Origin: Pseudoxanthomonas dokdonensis | Lineage (GTDB): Bacteria > Pseudomonadota > Gammaproteobacteria > Xanthomonadales > Xanthomonadaceae | DNA: 64,000 bases | Assembly: GCF_001431405.1 (NCBI RefSeq) | Contig: NZ_LDJL01000005.1 | Location: 186,001-250,000, forward strand | Direction of reading: 5' to 3' | In this document: positions 46,054 through 57,680 of the stretch, in pieces | How the letters are laid out: each line of letters starts with the position of its first letter | How positions within the stretch are numbered: position 1 is the first letter of the stretch | The notes under the pieces: model-generated | Told to the model about the DNA's origin: nothing | The model's database searches: none | Seen by the model: the letters and a program-made list of their open reading frames with translations, nothing else | Translations under genes and position numbers: made by a program

Positions 46054-49000
46054 ATGCCTAAATTCTTCATCGAACACCCGGTATTTGCCTGGGTGGTGGC
46101 GATCCTGATATCGCTGACCGGGGTCATCGCCATCCTCAACCTGGGCGTGGAGTCGTATCCCAGCATCGCCCCGCCACAGGTCACGGTCAGTGCCAGCTAT
46201 CCCGGCGCCAGTGCCGACACCACTGAAAAAGCGGTGACCCAGATCATCGAGCAGCAGCTGACCGGCATCGATCACCTCCTATACTTCAGCTCGTCGTCCA
46301 GCTCCAGCGGCCGCGCCAACATCACCCTGACCTTCGAAACCGGTACCGATCCGGACATCGCCCAGGTCCAGGTGCAGAACAAAGTCGCCCTGGCGACCCC
46401 GCGCCTGCCGACCGAGGTAACCCAGCAGGGCGTGGTGGTGGCCAAGGCCAACGCCGGCTTCCTGATGGTGGTGGCGCTGAAATCCGAAAACACCAGCATC
46501 GACCGCGATGCGCTGAATGACATCGTCGGTTCGCGCGTACTCGACCAGATCTCACGCGTGCCTGGCGTCGGCAGCACCCAGCAGTTCGGTGCCGAGTACG
46601 CGATGAATATCTGGCTGGACCCGGACAAGCTGCGCGGTTTCAACCTGGCCGCCAGTGAAGTGCTGGCCGCCGTGCGCGCACAGAACGTGCAGTTCGCCGC
46701 CGGTGCGATTGGTGGCGACCCGGCCCCCAGCGACCAGGCCATTACCGCGACGGTGTCGGCCGAAGGCCGTTTCAGTTCGCCGGAACAGTTCGAGAACATC
46801 ATCCTGCGCGCCAACAGCGATGGCACCACGGTGCAGCTGAAGGACGTGGCCCGGGTTGCGTTCGGCGCTTCCAATTACGGCTTCGACACCCAGTACAACG
46901 GTGTGCCGACCGGTGCCTTCGCGATCCAGCTGCTGCCCGGCGCCAATGCGCTGAACGTGGCCGAGGCGGTGTCGGCGAAGATGGACGAACTGCAGGCGAC
47001 CTTCCCGCAGGGCGTCACCTGGTTCTCGCCGTATGACAGCACCGCGTTCGTCAAGATCTCGATCGAGGAAGTGGTCAAGACCCTGATCGAGGCGATCGTG
47101 CTGGTGTTCCTGGTGATGCTGATCTTCCTGCAGAACCTGCGCGCGACCATCATCCCGACCCTGGTCATCCCGGTAGCGTTGCTGGGCACCTTCCTCGGCA
47201 TGACCGTCATCGGCTTCACCATCAACCAGCTGACCCTGTTCGCGATGGTGCTGGCGATCGGCATCGTGGTCGACGACGCCATCGTCGTGATCGAGAACGT
47301 CGAACGCATCATGACCGAAGAGAAGCTGCCGCCGAAGGAAGCCACGCTCAAGGCGATGGGCCAGATCACCGGTGCGGTGATCGCCATCACCGTGGTGCTG
47401 GCGGCGGTGTTCATCCCCAGCGCGTTGCAAGGTGGCGCGGCCGGTGAGATCTACAAGCAGTTCGCACTGACAATTGCCATCGCGATGGCGTTCTCGGCGT
47501 TCCTGGCCCTGGGTTTCACCCCGGCGCTGTGCGCGACCTTCCTGAAATCGACCCACGATCAAAAGAGCAACTTCGTCTATCGCACCTTCAACAAGTACTA
47601 CGACAAGATCGCCGGCACCTATGTCGGCCACATCGGCAGTGCGGTGCGCCATGCGCCGCGCTGGATGGTGATGTTCGTGCTGTTGACCGTGCTGTGCGGA
47701 TTCCTGTTCACCCGCATGCCGGGCAGCTTCCTGCCCGAGGAAGACCAGGGCTATGCGCTGGCCATCGTGCAGTTGCCGCCGGGTGCGACCAAGCACCGCA
47801 CCAACGAGGTGTTCGCGCAGATGCGCGGCATCCTGCAGCAGCAGCCGGAGTTCGAGAGCATGCTGCAGGTGGCCGGTTTCAGCTTCGTCGGTTCCGGTGA
47901 GAACGTCGGCATGGGCTTCATCAAGCTCAAGGACTGGGCCGATCGCGACATCGACGCCACCCAGTTCATCGGCAAGATGAATGGCGCGTTCTACGGCATC
48001 AAGGACGCCGGCATCTTCGTGGTCAACCTGCCGACGGTGAATGGCCTGGGCCAGTTCGGCGGCTTCGACATGTGGCTGCAGGACCGCTCCGGCGCCGGCC
48101 GCCAGGCATTGATGCAGGCGCGCAACATCCTGCTCGGCAAGGCCGCCGAGAAGCAGGACCTGCTGACCGGCGTTCGCCCGAACGGACTGGAGGACTCGCC
48201 GCAGCTGAAGTTGCACGTCGACCGCCTGCAGGCGCAGTCGATGGGGATGTCGTTGAGCGATATCTACAGTTCGATCCAGCTGATGCTGGCACCGGTGTAC
48301 GTCAACGACTTCTTCTACGAAGGCCGCATCAAGCGCGTCAACATGCAGGCCGATGCGAAGTTCCGTACCGATGCCGATTCGCTGAACCGCTTCTACACCC
48401 CGTCCAAGCTGTCGAACGAGGCCAGCGGCCGCCCGTCGATGATTCCGCTCAACACGGTGGTGACGCCGGAGTGGATCACCGACTCACCGTCGCTGTCCCG
48501 CTACAACGGCTACTCGGCGGTGGAAATCGTCGGTTCGCAGGTACCCGGACGCAGCTCCGGCGAAGCGATGAACGCCATGGAAGACATCGTCAACAACGAA
48601 TTGCCGCAAGGCTTCGGCTACGACTGGAGCGGCCTGTCCTACCAGGAAATCCTGGCCGGCAATACGGCAACACTGCTGCTGGTGCTGTCTATCGTGGTGG
48701 TGTTCCTGTGTCTGGCCGCGTTGTATGAAAGCTGGTCGATTCCGGTGGCGGTGCTGCTGGTGGTGCCGCTGGGTGTGCTGGGTGCGATCGTGTTCGCACT
48801 GCTGCGTGGCCTGCCCAATGACATCTATTTCAAGATCGGCCTGATCACGATCATCGGCCTGGCTGCCAAGAACGCGATCCTGATCATCGAGTTCGCGGTC
48901 GAACAGCGACAGGCGGGCCTGACCCTGCGCGATGCCACCATCGAAGCGGCGCGCCTGCGTTTCCGCCCGATCCTGATGACCTCGTTCGCGTTCATCATGG

Positions 49001-49215
49001 GCGTGTTCCCGATGGCGATTTCCACCGGTGCCGGCGCCAATGCGCGCCACGCCATCGGCACCGGCGTGATCGGCGGGATGATGTTCGCCACCTTCCTCGG
49101 CCTGTTGCTGATCCCGGTGTTCTTCATCGTGGTCCGGCGCATGCTCGGTGACAAGCTGGACGAGCCTTCGAAGGAGTATCTGGCCAGCCAGAAACCGTCG
49201 ACCGCCGCCCACTGA
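46054..49215 (+). CDS. RND multidrug efflux pump, HAE1 family (AcrB/MexB type)
   Basis: 1,053 residues with 12 predicted transmembrane helices and two large periplasmic loops. The proton-relay Asp pair is in IGIVVDDAIVVIENVERIM. FFIEHPVFAWVVAI at the N-terminus and GFTINQLTLFAMVLAIG are HAE1 hallmarks. With the adaptor it exports diverse drugs or metabolites by proton exchange. No OprM/TolC-type gene follows; the transcript ends at a terminator, so the channel must be encoded elsewhere. Sme-type systems of Stenotrophomonas are the likely relatives, but which one cannot be decided here. Confidence 0.97.
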   Translation: MPKFFIEHPVFAWVVAILISLTGVIAILNLGVESYPSIAPPQVTVSASYPGASADTTEKAVTQIIEQQLTGIDHLLYFSSSSSSSGRANITLTFETGTDPDIAQVQVQNKVALATPRLPTEVTQQGVVVAKANAGFLMVVALKSENTSIDRDALNDIVGSRVLDQISRVPGVGSTQQFGAEYAMNIWLDPDKLRGFNLAASEVLAAVRAQNVQFAAGAIGGDPAPSDQAITATVSAEGRFSSPEQFENIILRANSDGTTVQLKDVARVAFGASNYGFDTQYNGVPTGAFAIQLLPGANALNVAEAVSAKMDELQATFPQGVTWFSPYDSTAFVKISIEEVVKTLIEAIVLVFLVMLIFLQNLRATIIPTLVIPVALLGTFLGMTVIGFTINQLTLFAMVLAIGIVVDDAIVVIENVERIMTEEKLPPKEATLKAMGQITGAVIAITVVLAAVFIPSALQGGAAGEIYKQFALTIAIAMAFSAFLALGFTPALCATFLKSTHDQKSNFVYRTFNKYYDKIAGTYVGHIGSAVRHAPRWMVMFVLLTVLCGFLFTRMPGSFLPEEDQGYALAIVQLPPGATKHRTNEVFAQMRGILQQQPEFESMLQVAGFSFVGSGENVGMGFIKLKDWADRDIDATQFIGKMNGAFYGIKDAGIFVVNLPTVNGLGQFGGFDMWLQDRSGAGRQALMQARNILLGKAAEKQDLLTGVRPNGLEDSPQLKLHVDRLQAQSMGMSLSDIYSSIQLMLAPVYVNDFFYEGRIKRVNMQADAKFRTDADSLNRFYTPSKLSNEASGRPSMIPLNTVVTPEWITDSPSLSRYNGYSAVEIVGSQVPGRSSGEAMNAMEDIVNNELPQGFGYDWSGLSYQEILAGNTATLLLVLSIVVVFLCLAALYESWSIPVAVLLVVPLGVLGAIVFALLRGLPNDIYFKIGLITIIGLAAKNAILIIEFAVEQRQAGLTLRDATIEAARLRFRPILMTSFAFIMGVFPMAISTGAGANARHAIGTGVIGGMMFATFLGLLLIPVFFIVVRRMLGDKLDEPSKEYLASQKPSTAAH

Positions 49216-49235
49216 AGGGCGTCGGTGGCAGGCAC

Positions 49236-49264
49236 AAAAAAGCCCCGGTAAATCCGGGGCTTTT
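49236..49264. terminator. Bidirectional intrinsic terminator
   Basis: GCCCCGG (49242-49248) pairs with CCGGGGC (49254-49260) around a five-base loop, with six A's before and TTTTCTTT after. It lies between the convergent efflux pump and acyl-CoA dehydrogenase genes. Confidence 0.92.
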
Positions 49265-49299
49265 CTTTGCCTGGGAGAAACTCCCGCAGCGAACCTGTC

Positions 49300-50448
49300 T
49301 CAGCGCAGGCCGGTCTCGTTGCGGGCAATGACCAGACGCTGGATTTCACTGGTGCCTTCGTAGATCTCGGTGATCTTGGCATCGCGGAAATAGCGCTCCA
49401 GCGGCATTTCCTTCGAGTAACCCATGCCGCCGTGGATCTGCACCGCCTGGTGGGTGATCCACATCGCCGCCTCGGAGGCGGTCAACTTGGCCATTGCCGC
49501 TTCGTTGCTGAAGCGCTGGCCCTGGCCCTTGACCCATGCCGCACGCAAGGTCAGCAGCAGCGACGCATCCAGCTTGCACTTCATGTCGGCAATCTTGGCC
49601 TGGGTCATCTGGAAGGTGCCGATCGGCGCCCCGAAGGCCTTGCGGTCCTTGACGTATTCCAGGGTCTTTTCATAGGCTGCGCGGGCAATGCCAATAGCCT
49701 GCGAGGCAATACCGATGCGGCCGGCATCCAGCACGCCCATGGCGATCTTGAAGCCCTGCCCTTCCTCGCCGAGCACGTCCTCGGCGGCGACCAGGTAATC
49801 CTGGAATTCGATTTCACAGGTGGCCGAGGCACGGATGCCCAGCTTGGGTTCGGTCTTGCCGCGATGGAAGCCGGGCTTGTCGGTATCAATCAGGAACGCG
49901 GTGATGCCGCGCGCGCCCTTGTCGGCGTCGGTCATCGCGAACAGCACGATGTACCTGGCGACAGGACCGGAGGTAATCCAGCTCTTCTTGCCATTGATGA
50001 CGAAGCTGCCGTCGGCCTGTTTGACCGCCTTGCAGCGCATCGCGGTGGCATCGGAGCCGGACTGCGGTTCGGTCAGCGCAAACGCGCCGATGGCGCTGCC
50101 TTCGGCAATCGGACGCACGTATTTCTGCTTCTGCTCTTCACTACCCCAGGTCAGTATGCCGTTGCAGAACAGCGAATTGTTGACCGACATGATGGTGGAG
50201 TGCGCGGCATCGCCAGCGGCAATCTCGACCATCGCCAGCACGTAGGCAACCGGGTCCATGCCGGCGCCGCCGTATTCGGCCGGCACCTCGATGCCCATCA
50301 GACCGTTCTCGCCCAGCAGGCGGATGTTGTCCAGCGGGAACTCGCCCACTTTGTCGAAATGCTCGGCGCTGGGCGCGATCTTTTCCTGGGCGATACGACG
50401 GGCGACGTCCTGTATCAGCAGTTGTTCTTCGGTGAAAGCAAAATCCAC
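49300..50448 (-). CDS. Acyl-CoA dehydrogenase
   Basis: 382 residues from GTG 50448, chosen for AAGGAA seven bases upstream and the family N-terminus DFAFTEEQLLIQDVARRI. Signature segments: GAFALTEPQSGSDATAM, GKKSWITSG, YVKDRKAFGAPIGTFQ and QIHGGMGYSKEMPLERYFRD, with the catalytic base Glu probably in EIYEGTSEIQR. An FAD enzyme of short/medium-chain type catalysing the first beta-oxidation step. Divergent from the ArsR-methyltransferase gene. Confidence 0.96.
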   Translation of the reverse strand: MDFAFTEEQLLIQDVARRIAQEKIAPSAEHFDKVGEFPLDNIRLLGENGLMGIEVPAEYGGAGMDPVAYVLAMVEIAAGDAAHSTIMSVNNSLFCNGILTWGSEEQKQKYVRPIAEGSAIGAFALTEPQSGSDATAMRCKAVKQADGSFVINGKKSWITSGPVARYIVLFAMTDADKGARGITAFLIDTDKPGFHRGKTEPKLGIRASATCEIEFQDYLVAAEDVLGEEGQGFKIAMGVLDAGRIGIASQAIGIARAAYEKTLEYVKDRKAFGAPIGTFQMTQAKIADMKCKLDASLLLTLRAAWVKGQGQRFSNEAAMAKLTASEAAMWITHQAVQIHGGMGYSKEMPLERYFRDAKITEIYEGTSEIQRLVIARNETGLR

Positions 50449-50542
50449 GACGGGGTTCCTTGGCGATCTACAAGACCAATATTGTACCGGTTGACCATCC
50501 GGAAGCGTATGCAGGGTTGACCGCACCGGCATGCGAGCCGAC

Positions 50543-50572
50543 AATATCTCTATATCGCGATAGGAAGATATT
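50543..50572. promoter_or_regulatory. 30-base nested palindrome, probable operator of the ArsR-type regulator
   Basis: An inner perfect palindrome TATCGCGATA (50553-50562) is flanked, after three mismatched bases on each side, by AATATCT (50543-50549) and AGATATT (50566-50572), all centred on 50557.5. It ends one base before the ArsR-type start codon. AGGAAG inside its right arm is also the ribosome binding site. Confidence 0.65.
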
Positions 50573-50573
50573 T

Positions 50574-51503
50574 ATGGATCTGGAAGCTTGGTCGGCGCGG
50601 CTGAAAGTCTTCGCCGACGCGACCCGGGTGCGGCTGTTGGCCTTGCTGGAGCGCGAAGAGCTCACCGTGGCCGAGCTGTCGGCCATCACCCAGCTGGCGC
50701 AGCCTCGGGTATCCACCCATCTGGCCAAGCTGAAAGAAGCTGGACTGGTGCGCGACCGCCGCGCCGGGGTGTCGGCGTATTACCGCTTCGACGAAGACAA
50801 CCTGGACCCGGCGCAACGTGAACTTTGGCGCAGTCTGAAAGCCGGCAGCGATGACCCGCTGCTGCGCCAGGATGCCGAACGCGTGCCACAGGTGCTTGCC
50901 AACCGCGCCGCCGAACAGAACTGGGCCGACAGCGTGGCCGGCGACATGGAGCGGCATTATTCACCCGGCCGCACCTGGGAAGCGCTGGCACGTACCGCCT
51001 TGCCGTTGCTGGAAGCCGGCGACGTGCTGGATATCGCCTCCGGCGACGGCGTGCTGGCCGAACTGGTGTCACCGCATGCCAAACGCTATGTCTGTGTCGA
51101 CACCAGTGCCCGCGTCGTCGCGGCTGCCGGCGAACGGCTGCGCCGCTTCCCCAACGTCGAAGTCCGCGAAGGCGACATGCACGCCCTGCCCTTCGCCGAT
51201 GACAGTTTCGATCTGGTGGTGCTGATGCACGCGCTGACCTATTCCAGCAAACCGGCGCAGGCCGTGGCCGAGGCCGCGCGCGTGTTGCGACCGGATGGAC
51301 GACTTCTGCTGAGCAGTCTCAGCAAACACGAACACCGCGCCGCGGTCGAAGCCTACGGCCACGTCAATCTCGGCTTCAGTGATCGCGAACTGCGCAGGTT
51401 CGCCGAAAAGGCCGGCCTGCAGGTGGCCAAGGCTGAAGTAGTCACCCGCGAACGTCGCCCGCCCCATTTCGAAGTCATTTCGCTGACCGCGGTGAAACCA
51501 TGA
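50574..51503 (+). CDS. ArsR-type regulator fused to a SAM-dependent methyltransferase domain (SahR-like)
   Basis: 309 residues from ATG 50574 with AGGAAG eight bases upstream. Residues 1-90 are an ArsR winged helix ([20 protein letters not shown], then [20 protein letters not shown]) without obvious metal-binding cysteines. Residues about 130-305 are a class I methyltransferase fold with motif [14 protein letters not shown] and the segment [18 protein letters not shown]. It overlaps split metH by ATGA. SahR, an ArsR-family regulator responding to S-adenosylhomocysteine, is known to control methionine-cycle genes in Proteobacteria; position and fold fit that role, and the methyltransferase-like domain may serve as the sensor. 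Confidence 0.88.
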   Translation: MDLEAWSARLKVFADATRVRLLALLEREELTVAELSAITQLAQPRVSTHLAKLKEAGLVRDRRAGVSAYYRFDEDNLDPAQRELWRSLKAGSDDPLLRQDAERVPQVLANRAAEQNWADSVAGDMERHYSPGRTWEALARTALPLLEAGDVLDIASGDGVLAELVSPHAKRYVCVDTSARVVAAAGERLRRFPNVEVREGDMHALPFADDSFDLVVLMHALTYSSKPAQAVAEAARVLRPDGRLLLSSLSKHEHRAAVEAYGHVNLGFSDRELRRFAEKAGLQVAKAEVVTRERRPPHFEVISLTAVKP

Positions 51504-52624
51504 GCACAGCCCCCACCAACCAACTGCCCTGGCTGCATCCGGAGCGGGTGCAGCGCCTGCTGCAGGCCCTGCAGCAACGCATCCTGATCATCGACGGTGC
51601 GATGGGCACCATGATCCAGCGCCACGGCCTGCAGGAAGCCGATTACCGCGGCGAGCGCTTTGCCGATGGCCGTGACAGCCAGGCACCGGCGGATGGCCAC
51701 GTCCACGGCCCGGGCTGCGACCATGCCGCCGCCGGGCAGGATCTGAAAGGCAACAACGATCTGCTGCTGCTGACCCGTCCGGAGGTGATTGCAGGCGTCC
51801 ACAGCGAGTACCTGCGCGCCGGTGCGGATCTGCTGGAAACGAATACTTTCAATGCCACCGCCATCAGCCAGGCCGACTACCAGCTGCAACACCTGGTCCA
51901 CGAACTCAACAGGGAGGGCGCGCGTATCGCCCGCCAGTGCTGTGAGGCAATGGAACGCGAGACCCCCGACAGGCCCCGTTTCGTCATCGGTGTAATCGGC
52001 CCGACCAGTCGCACCGCCTCGATCAGTCCGGACGTCAACGATCCCGGCTACCGCAATACCAGCTTCGACGAGTTGCGCGAAACCTACCGGCAGGCCATTG
52101 ATGGCCTGATCGATGGCGGCGCCGACGTGCTGATGGTGGAAACCATTTTTGACACGCTCAACGCCAAGGCGGCGCTGTATGCCATCGAAGAAGCCTTCGA
52201 TGATCGCGGTGGCCGGCTGCCGGTGATGATCTCCGGCACCATTACCGATGCCTCCGGGCGGACCCTGTCCGGACAGACCGCCGAAGCGTTCTACGCATCG
52301 CTGGCGCACAGCAAGCCACTGTCGATTGGGCTCAACTGCGCGCTCGGCGCCAAGGATCTGCGCCCGCATGTCGAAACCCTGGCGACGATTGCCGATTGCT
52401 ACGTCAGCGCCCACCCCAATGCCGGCCTGCCAAACGCCTTTGGCGAGTATGACGAAACGCCCGAGGAGATGGCCGAAACCTTGCGTGAGTTCGCCCAGTC
52501 CGGCCTGCTCAATCTGGTCGGCGGCTGCTGTGGCACCTCGCCCGCGCACATCAAGGCCATCGCCGAGGCAGTGGCCGGGATTGCGCCACGGGCGCTGCCA
52601 CAAAGCCTGGAACGCGCCGCCTGA
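51500..52624 (+). CDS. metH: Methionine synthase, homocysteine-binding half (split MetH)
   Basis: 374 residues, overlapping the regulator stop by four bases. This is only the N-terminal homocysteine S-methyltransferase domain of MetH. Zinc ligands are Cys280 ([10 protein letters not shown]), Cys343 and Cys344 (GGCCGTSP), with the same 63-residue spacing as E. coli Cys247/310/311. A His/Cys-containing insertion occupies residues about 57-80 ([14 protein letters not shown]) between RGERFAD and [11 protein letters not shown]. It activates homocysteine for methylation and must work with the product of the next gene, 47 bases downstream. Confidence 0.96.
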   Translation: MSTAPTNQLPWLHPERVQRLLQALQQRILIIDGAMGTMIQRHGLQEADYRGERFADGRDSQAPADGHVHGPGCDHAAAGQDLKGNNDLLLLTRPEVIAGVHSEYLRAGADLLETNTFNATAISQADYQLQHLVHELNREGARIARQCCEAMERETPDRPRFVIGVIGPTSRTASISPDVNDPGYRNTSFDELRETYRQAIDGLIDGGADVLMVETIFDTLNAKAALYAIEEAFDDRGGRLPVMISGTITDASGRTLSGQTAEAFYASLAHSKPLSIGLNCALGAKDLRPHVETLATIADCYVSAHPNAGLPNAFGEYDETPEEMAETLREFAQSGLLNLVGGCCGTSPAHIKAIAEAVAGIAPRALPQSLERAA

Positions 52625-52671
52625 CCGCGGCCAATCCCACTGCATATCGCTGAACTGAAGACCCCCCATCC

Positions 52672-55354
<2,683 letters not shown>

Positions 55355-55356
<2 letters not shown>

Positions 55357-55382
55357 CATTCCGCGCTTGCTCGCGGGATGCT
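55355..55382 (+). repeat. Hairpin overlapping the metH stop codon
   Basis: AGCATTCCGCG (55355-55365) pairs with CGCGGGATGCT (55372-55382), with one G-T pair, around a six-base loop. It begins inside the TAG stop. No T-run follows; it may protect the mRNA end or be a REP remnant. Confidence 0.55.
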
Positions 55383-55439
55383 GGCCGTATTCCCGCAATC
55401 CAAGCCCTAGCAGGGCGCCTGGCGCCCGCCTGAGATCCG

Positions 55440-56630
55440 ATGACCACTCCCGCCCGCGACACCGTACCGGTGCTGCGCCTGTCCAGCTTTTATCTGTTCT
55501 ACTACGCCGCGCTGGGCGCGTTCACGCCGTACTGGAGCCTGTTCCTGTCGGCACGCGGACTCAGCATTACCGCGATCAGCGTGATGATGAGCCTGTGGTA
55601 CGCGACCCGGGTGGTCGCGCCGACTGCCTGGACTTCGCTGGCGGCGGCGGCGCCGCAACCGATCCGCTGGCTGCGCATCGGCTGCGCGTTGTCGCTGCTC
55701 AGCTTCTGCGCCTTCCTGCTGCCGCTGTCGCAGGCATGGATGTATCCGGCGATGGTGGTGTTCTGCTTCTTCTACAACGCGGTCATGCCCCAGTTTGAAG
55801 CCATCACCCTCACCCACCTGGGCAAGGACAGCCATCGCTACGGCCTGATCCGGGTCTGGGGCTCGCTGGGTTTCATCGCCGTGGTGGTGCTGTTCGGCTG
55901 GTTGCTGGAAGGCAATGGCGGCAGCAGCCACGCACTGCTGCTGCCGTGGCTGATGTTGCCGCTGTTCGTGTTGATGCTGGCCTCGGCCTTCAGCAACCAC
56001 TATGCCCGTGACATCGGCAAGGCGGACGATGGCGACCACGGGTTCTGGCGCATCGTGCGACGACCGGCGGTGCTGGCGTTCTTCCTGGCCGCGTTCATGG
56101 AGCAGCTTTCATTCGGCCCCTACTACACCTTCTTCTCGGTCTACATGGATCACCACGGTTACCGGACCTCGCTGCTCGGCCTGTTGTGGACGGTCGGGGT
56201 GGTGTTCGAGGTCGGTGTGTTCTTCGTCATCGGCCGCTTCTTCCGCCGCTACGATGCCAGCTGGATGGTGTTGATAGCCCTGCTGAGTTCAACCGTGCGC
56301 TGGGCGGTGACCGCGCTGTTTCCGCAAAACCTGGCGATCATGCTGGTCGCCCAGAGTGCGCATGCGCTTGGCTTCGCAGCGTTCTTCGCCGCGGCGATGC
56401 AGCTGCTTGCCAGCTATTTCCCCGGACGCCTCAACGGCCATGCGCAGGGGTTGTTCTACGGCTTTTCCTCCGGCGTCGGCGGCGTGCTCGGCGCGTTGAT
56501 CGCCGGGCAATTATGGAATATCGATCAAGGCCGTACTGCGTTCCTGGCCGCCAGCGGCTTTGCGCTCATCGGCGCGGTGCTGTGTTTCTTCGCGCTCAGC
56601 CTGCCGCTGTTGCGTGCGCGCCGCGGCTGA
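55440..56630 (+). CDS. MFS transporter (HcaT/MFS_1-like family)
   Basis: 396 residues with 12 predicted transmembrane helices. The N-terminus LRLSSFYLFYYAALGAFTPY and the segments MPQFEAITLTHLG and YGLIRVWGSLGFIAVVVLFG are typical of the PPP/3-phenylpropionate and nucleoside transporter-like family. The substrate is unknown. It follows metH at 83 bases and may or may not share its transcript. Confidence 0.9.
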   Translation: MTTPARDTVPVLRLSSFYLFYYAALGAFTPYWSLFLSARGLSITAISVMMSLWYATRVVAPTAWTSLAAAAPQPIRWLRIGCALSLLSFCAFLLPLSQAWMYPAMVVFCFFYNAVMPQFEAITLTHLGKDSHRYGLIRVWGSLGFIAVVVLFGWLLEGNGGSSHALLLPWLMLPLFVLMLASAFSNHYARDIGKADDGDHGFWRIVRRPAVLAFFLAAFMEQLSFGPYYTFFSVYMDHHGYRTSLLGLLWTVGVVFEVGVFFVIGRFFRRYDASWMVLIALLSSTVRWAVTALFPQNLAIMLVAQSAHALGFAAFFAAAMQLLASYFPGRLNGHAQGLFYGFSSGVGGVLGALIAGQLWNIDQGRTAFLAASGFALIGAVLCFFALSLPLLRARRG

Positions 56631-56699
56631 GCCCCATCGCCGAGCTTGATGCGCCGCGTTTACCGCCGTACCGCGTGATCCGAGTCGCGACCCCGTGCG

Positions 56700-57380
56700 T
56701 TACCAGATGAGATCGTCAGGCACCTGATACTGCGGATCCGCGTAAGGATCGTCCTGTACCGGTGCATCGGGATCAATCTTCAGGGCGACACTGGGTTCGA
56801 AGATCGCCTCGGCCTGCGCCAGCATCGCGGCGCTCACCAGCAGATAGCGGCCATTCTGCTGGACCACGCCCAGCTCACCGGCATTCAGGGCCTTGAGCTG
56901 GGTTTCGGTGACATAGATGCGCTTGATTTTGCCGCCGTAGGGAAAGTGGCGGGCGATCTCGGCAGCGGGATCATTCAATGCCTGATCCTTCAACAGCAGC
57001 TCCAGCCTGGCCTTGGCTTCGCGCCGCAACCTGGCCTGCTCCTGTTTCTGGCGTTCGGCTTCGATGCGCTCATCCTTCTCGCGCTGGGCGCGGATGGCGT
57101 AGGCCTTGGCCAGGTCAATATCTTCACGGGACTTGCCACCACGACGTTGGCCAGCCGCCTGGTCGGGCCTGCCGGATCTACCATCGCGCGCAGGTCGCGA
57201 CTGACCCGGCCTGGTCCGAGCATCGTCGGCCTTGCCGTGCTTGCCCGCTTGAGCGCCCGGCTTGCCGGCACCGTGATGGGGCGGTCGGTTGCCAGCGCGC
57301 TTGTTCTCGGGTTTGCGTTCGGGGCGCGGTGCGGGCTTGAAGCCCAGGCCCAGCAGCTGGTCGCGAAGAGAGTCGGTCAT
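56700..57380 (-). CDS. DUF2058 family protein (YaiL-like)
   Basis: 226 residues. The N-terminus DSLRDQLLGLGFK is a family hallmark; residues about 15-90 are a long Arg/Gly/Pro-rich disordered stretch; a charged coiled coil (EKDERIEAERQKQEQARLRR) leads to the conserved C-terminal domain with HFPYGGKIKRIYVT. YaiL has been described as a nucleoprotein or polynucleotide-associated protein; function remains unclear. The basic tail suits RNA or DNA binding. Confidence 0.9.
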   Translation of the reverse strand: MTDSLRDQLLGLGFKPAPRPERKPENKRAGNRPPHHGAGKPGAQAGKHGKADDARTRPGQSRPARDGRSGRPDQAAGQRRGGKSREDIDLAKAYAIRAQREKDERIEAERQKQEQARLRREAKARLELLLKDQALNDPAAEIARHFPYGGKIKRIYVTETQLKALNAGELGVVQQNGRYLLVSAAMLAQAEAIFEPSVALKIDPDAPVQDDPYADPQYQVPDDLIW

Positions 57381-57455
57381 ACGGTTGGCTTTTCAGATAC
57401 AGGTGCGAAATCAGCAGCGAAGAATGCAGCGGTGCAAGCCGCTGCGGATTTTCCA

Positions 57456-57680
57456 TCAATAATGCGGTGGCGGCGGTTCATCGGCGGCGTCGGCATACAG
57501 CTCGCCGCGCACCTTGCGCAGATCCGACAGCAGGTGCTGCAGCAACTGCGCGTGCCGGTTGCCCTCGGCACGTGCATCGGCCAGCGCTTCGCTGAGCTCG
57601 CCCAGCGCATGCTCCTGGAATGCCAGCCGGGTTTCCAGCTCGACCAGGCGCTCTTCCAGGCTGTCGCCGGGACCGGTCAT
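57456..57680 (-). CDS. slyX: SlyX family protein
   Basis: 74 residues. A single long coiled-coil helix ([20 protein letters not shown]) followed by the short Pro-rich end PPPPHY, the hallmark of SlyX. Function unknown. Its start overlaps the ugd stop by four bases (57677-57680), so it is translationally coupled to UDP-glucose dehydrogenase. Confidence 0.92.
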   Translation of the reverse strand: MTGPGDSLEERLVELETRLAFQEHALGELSEALADARAEGNRHAQLLQHLLSDLRKVRGELYADAADEPPPPHY

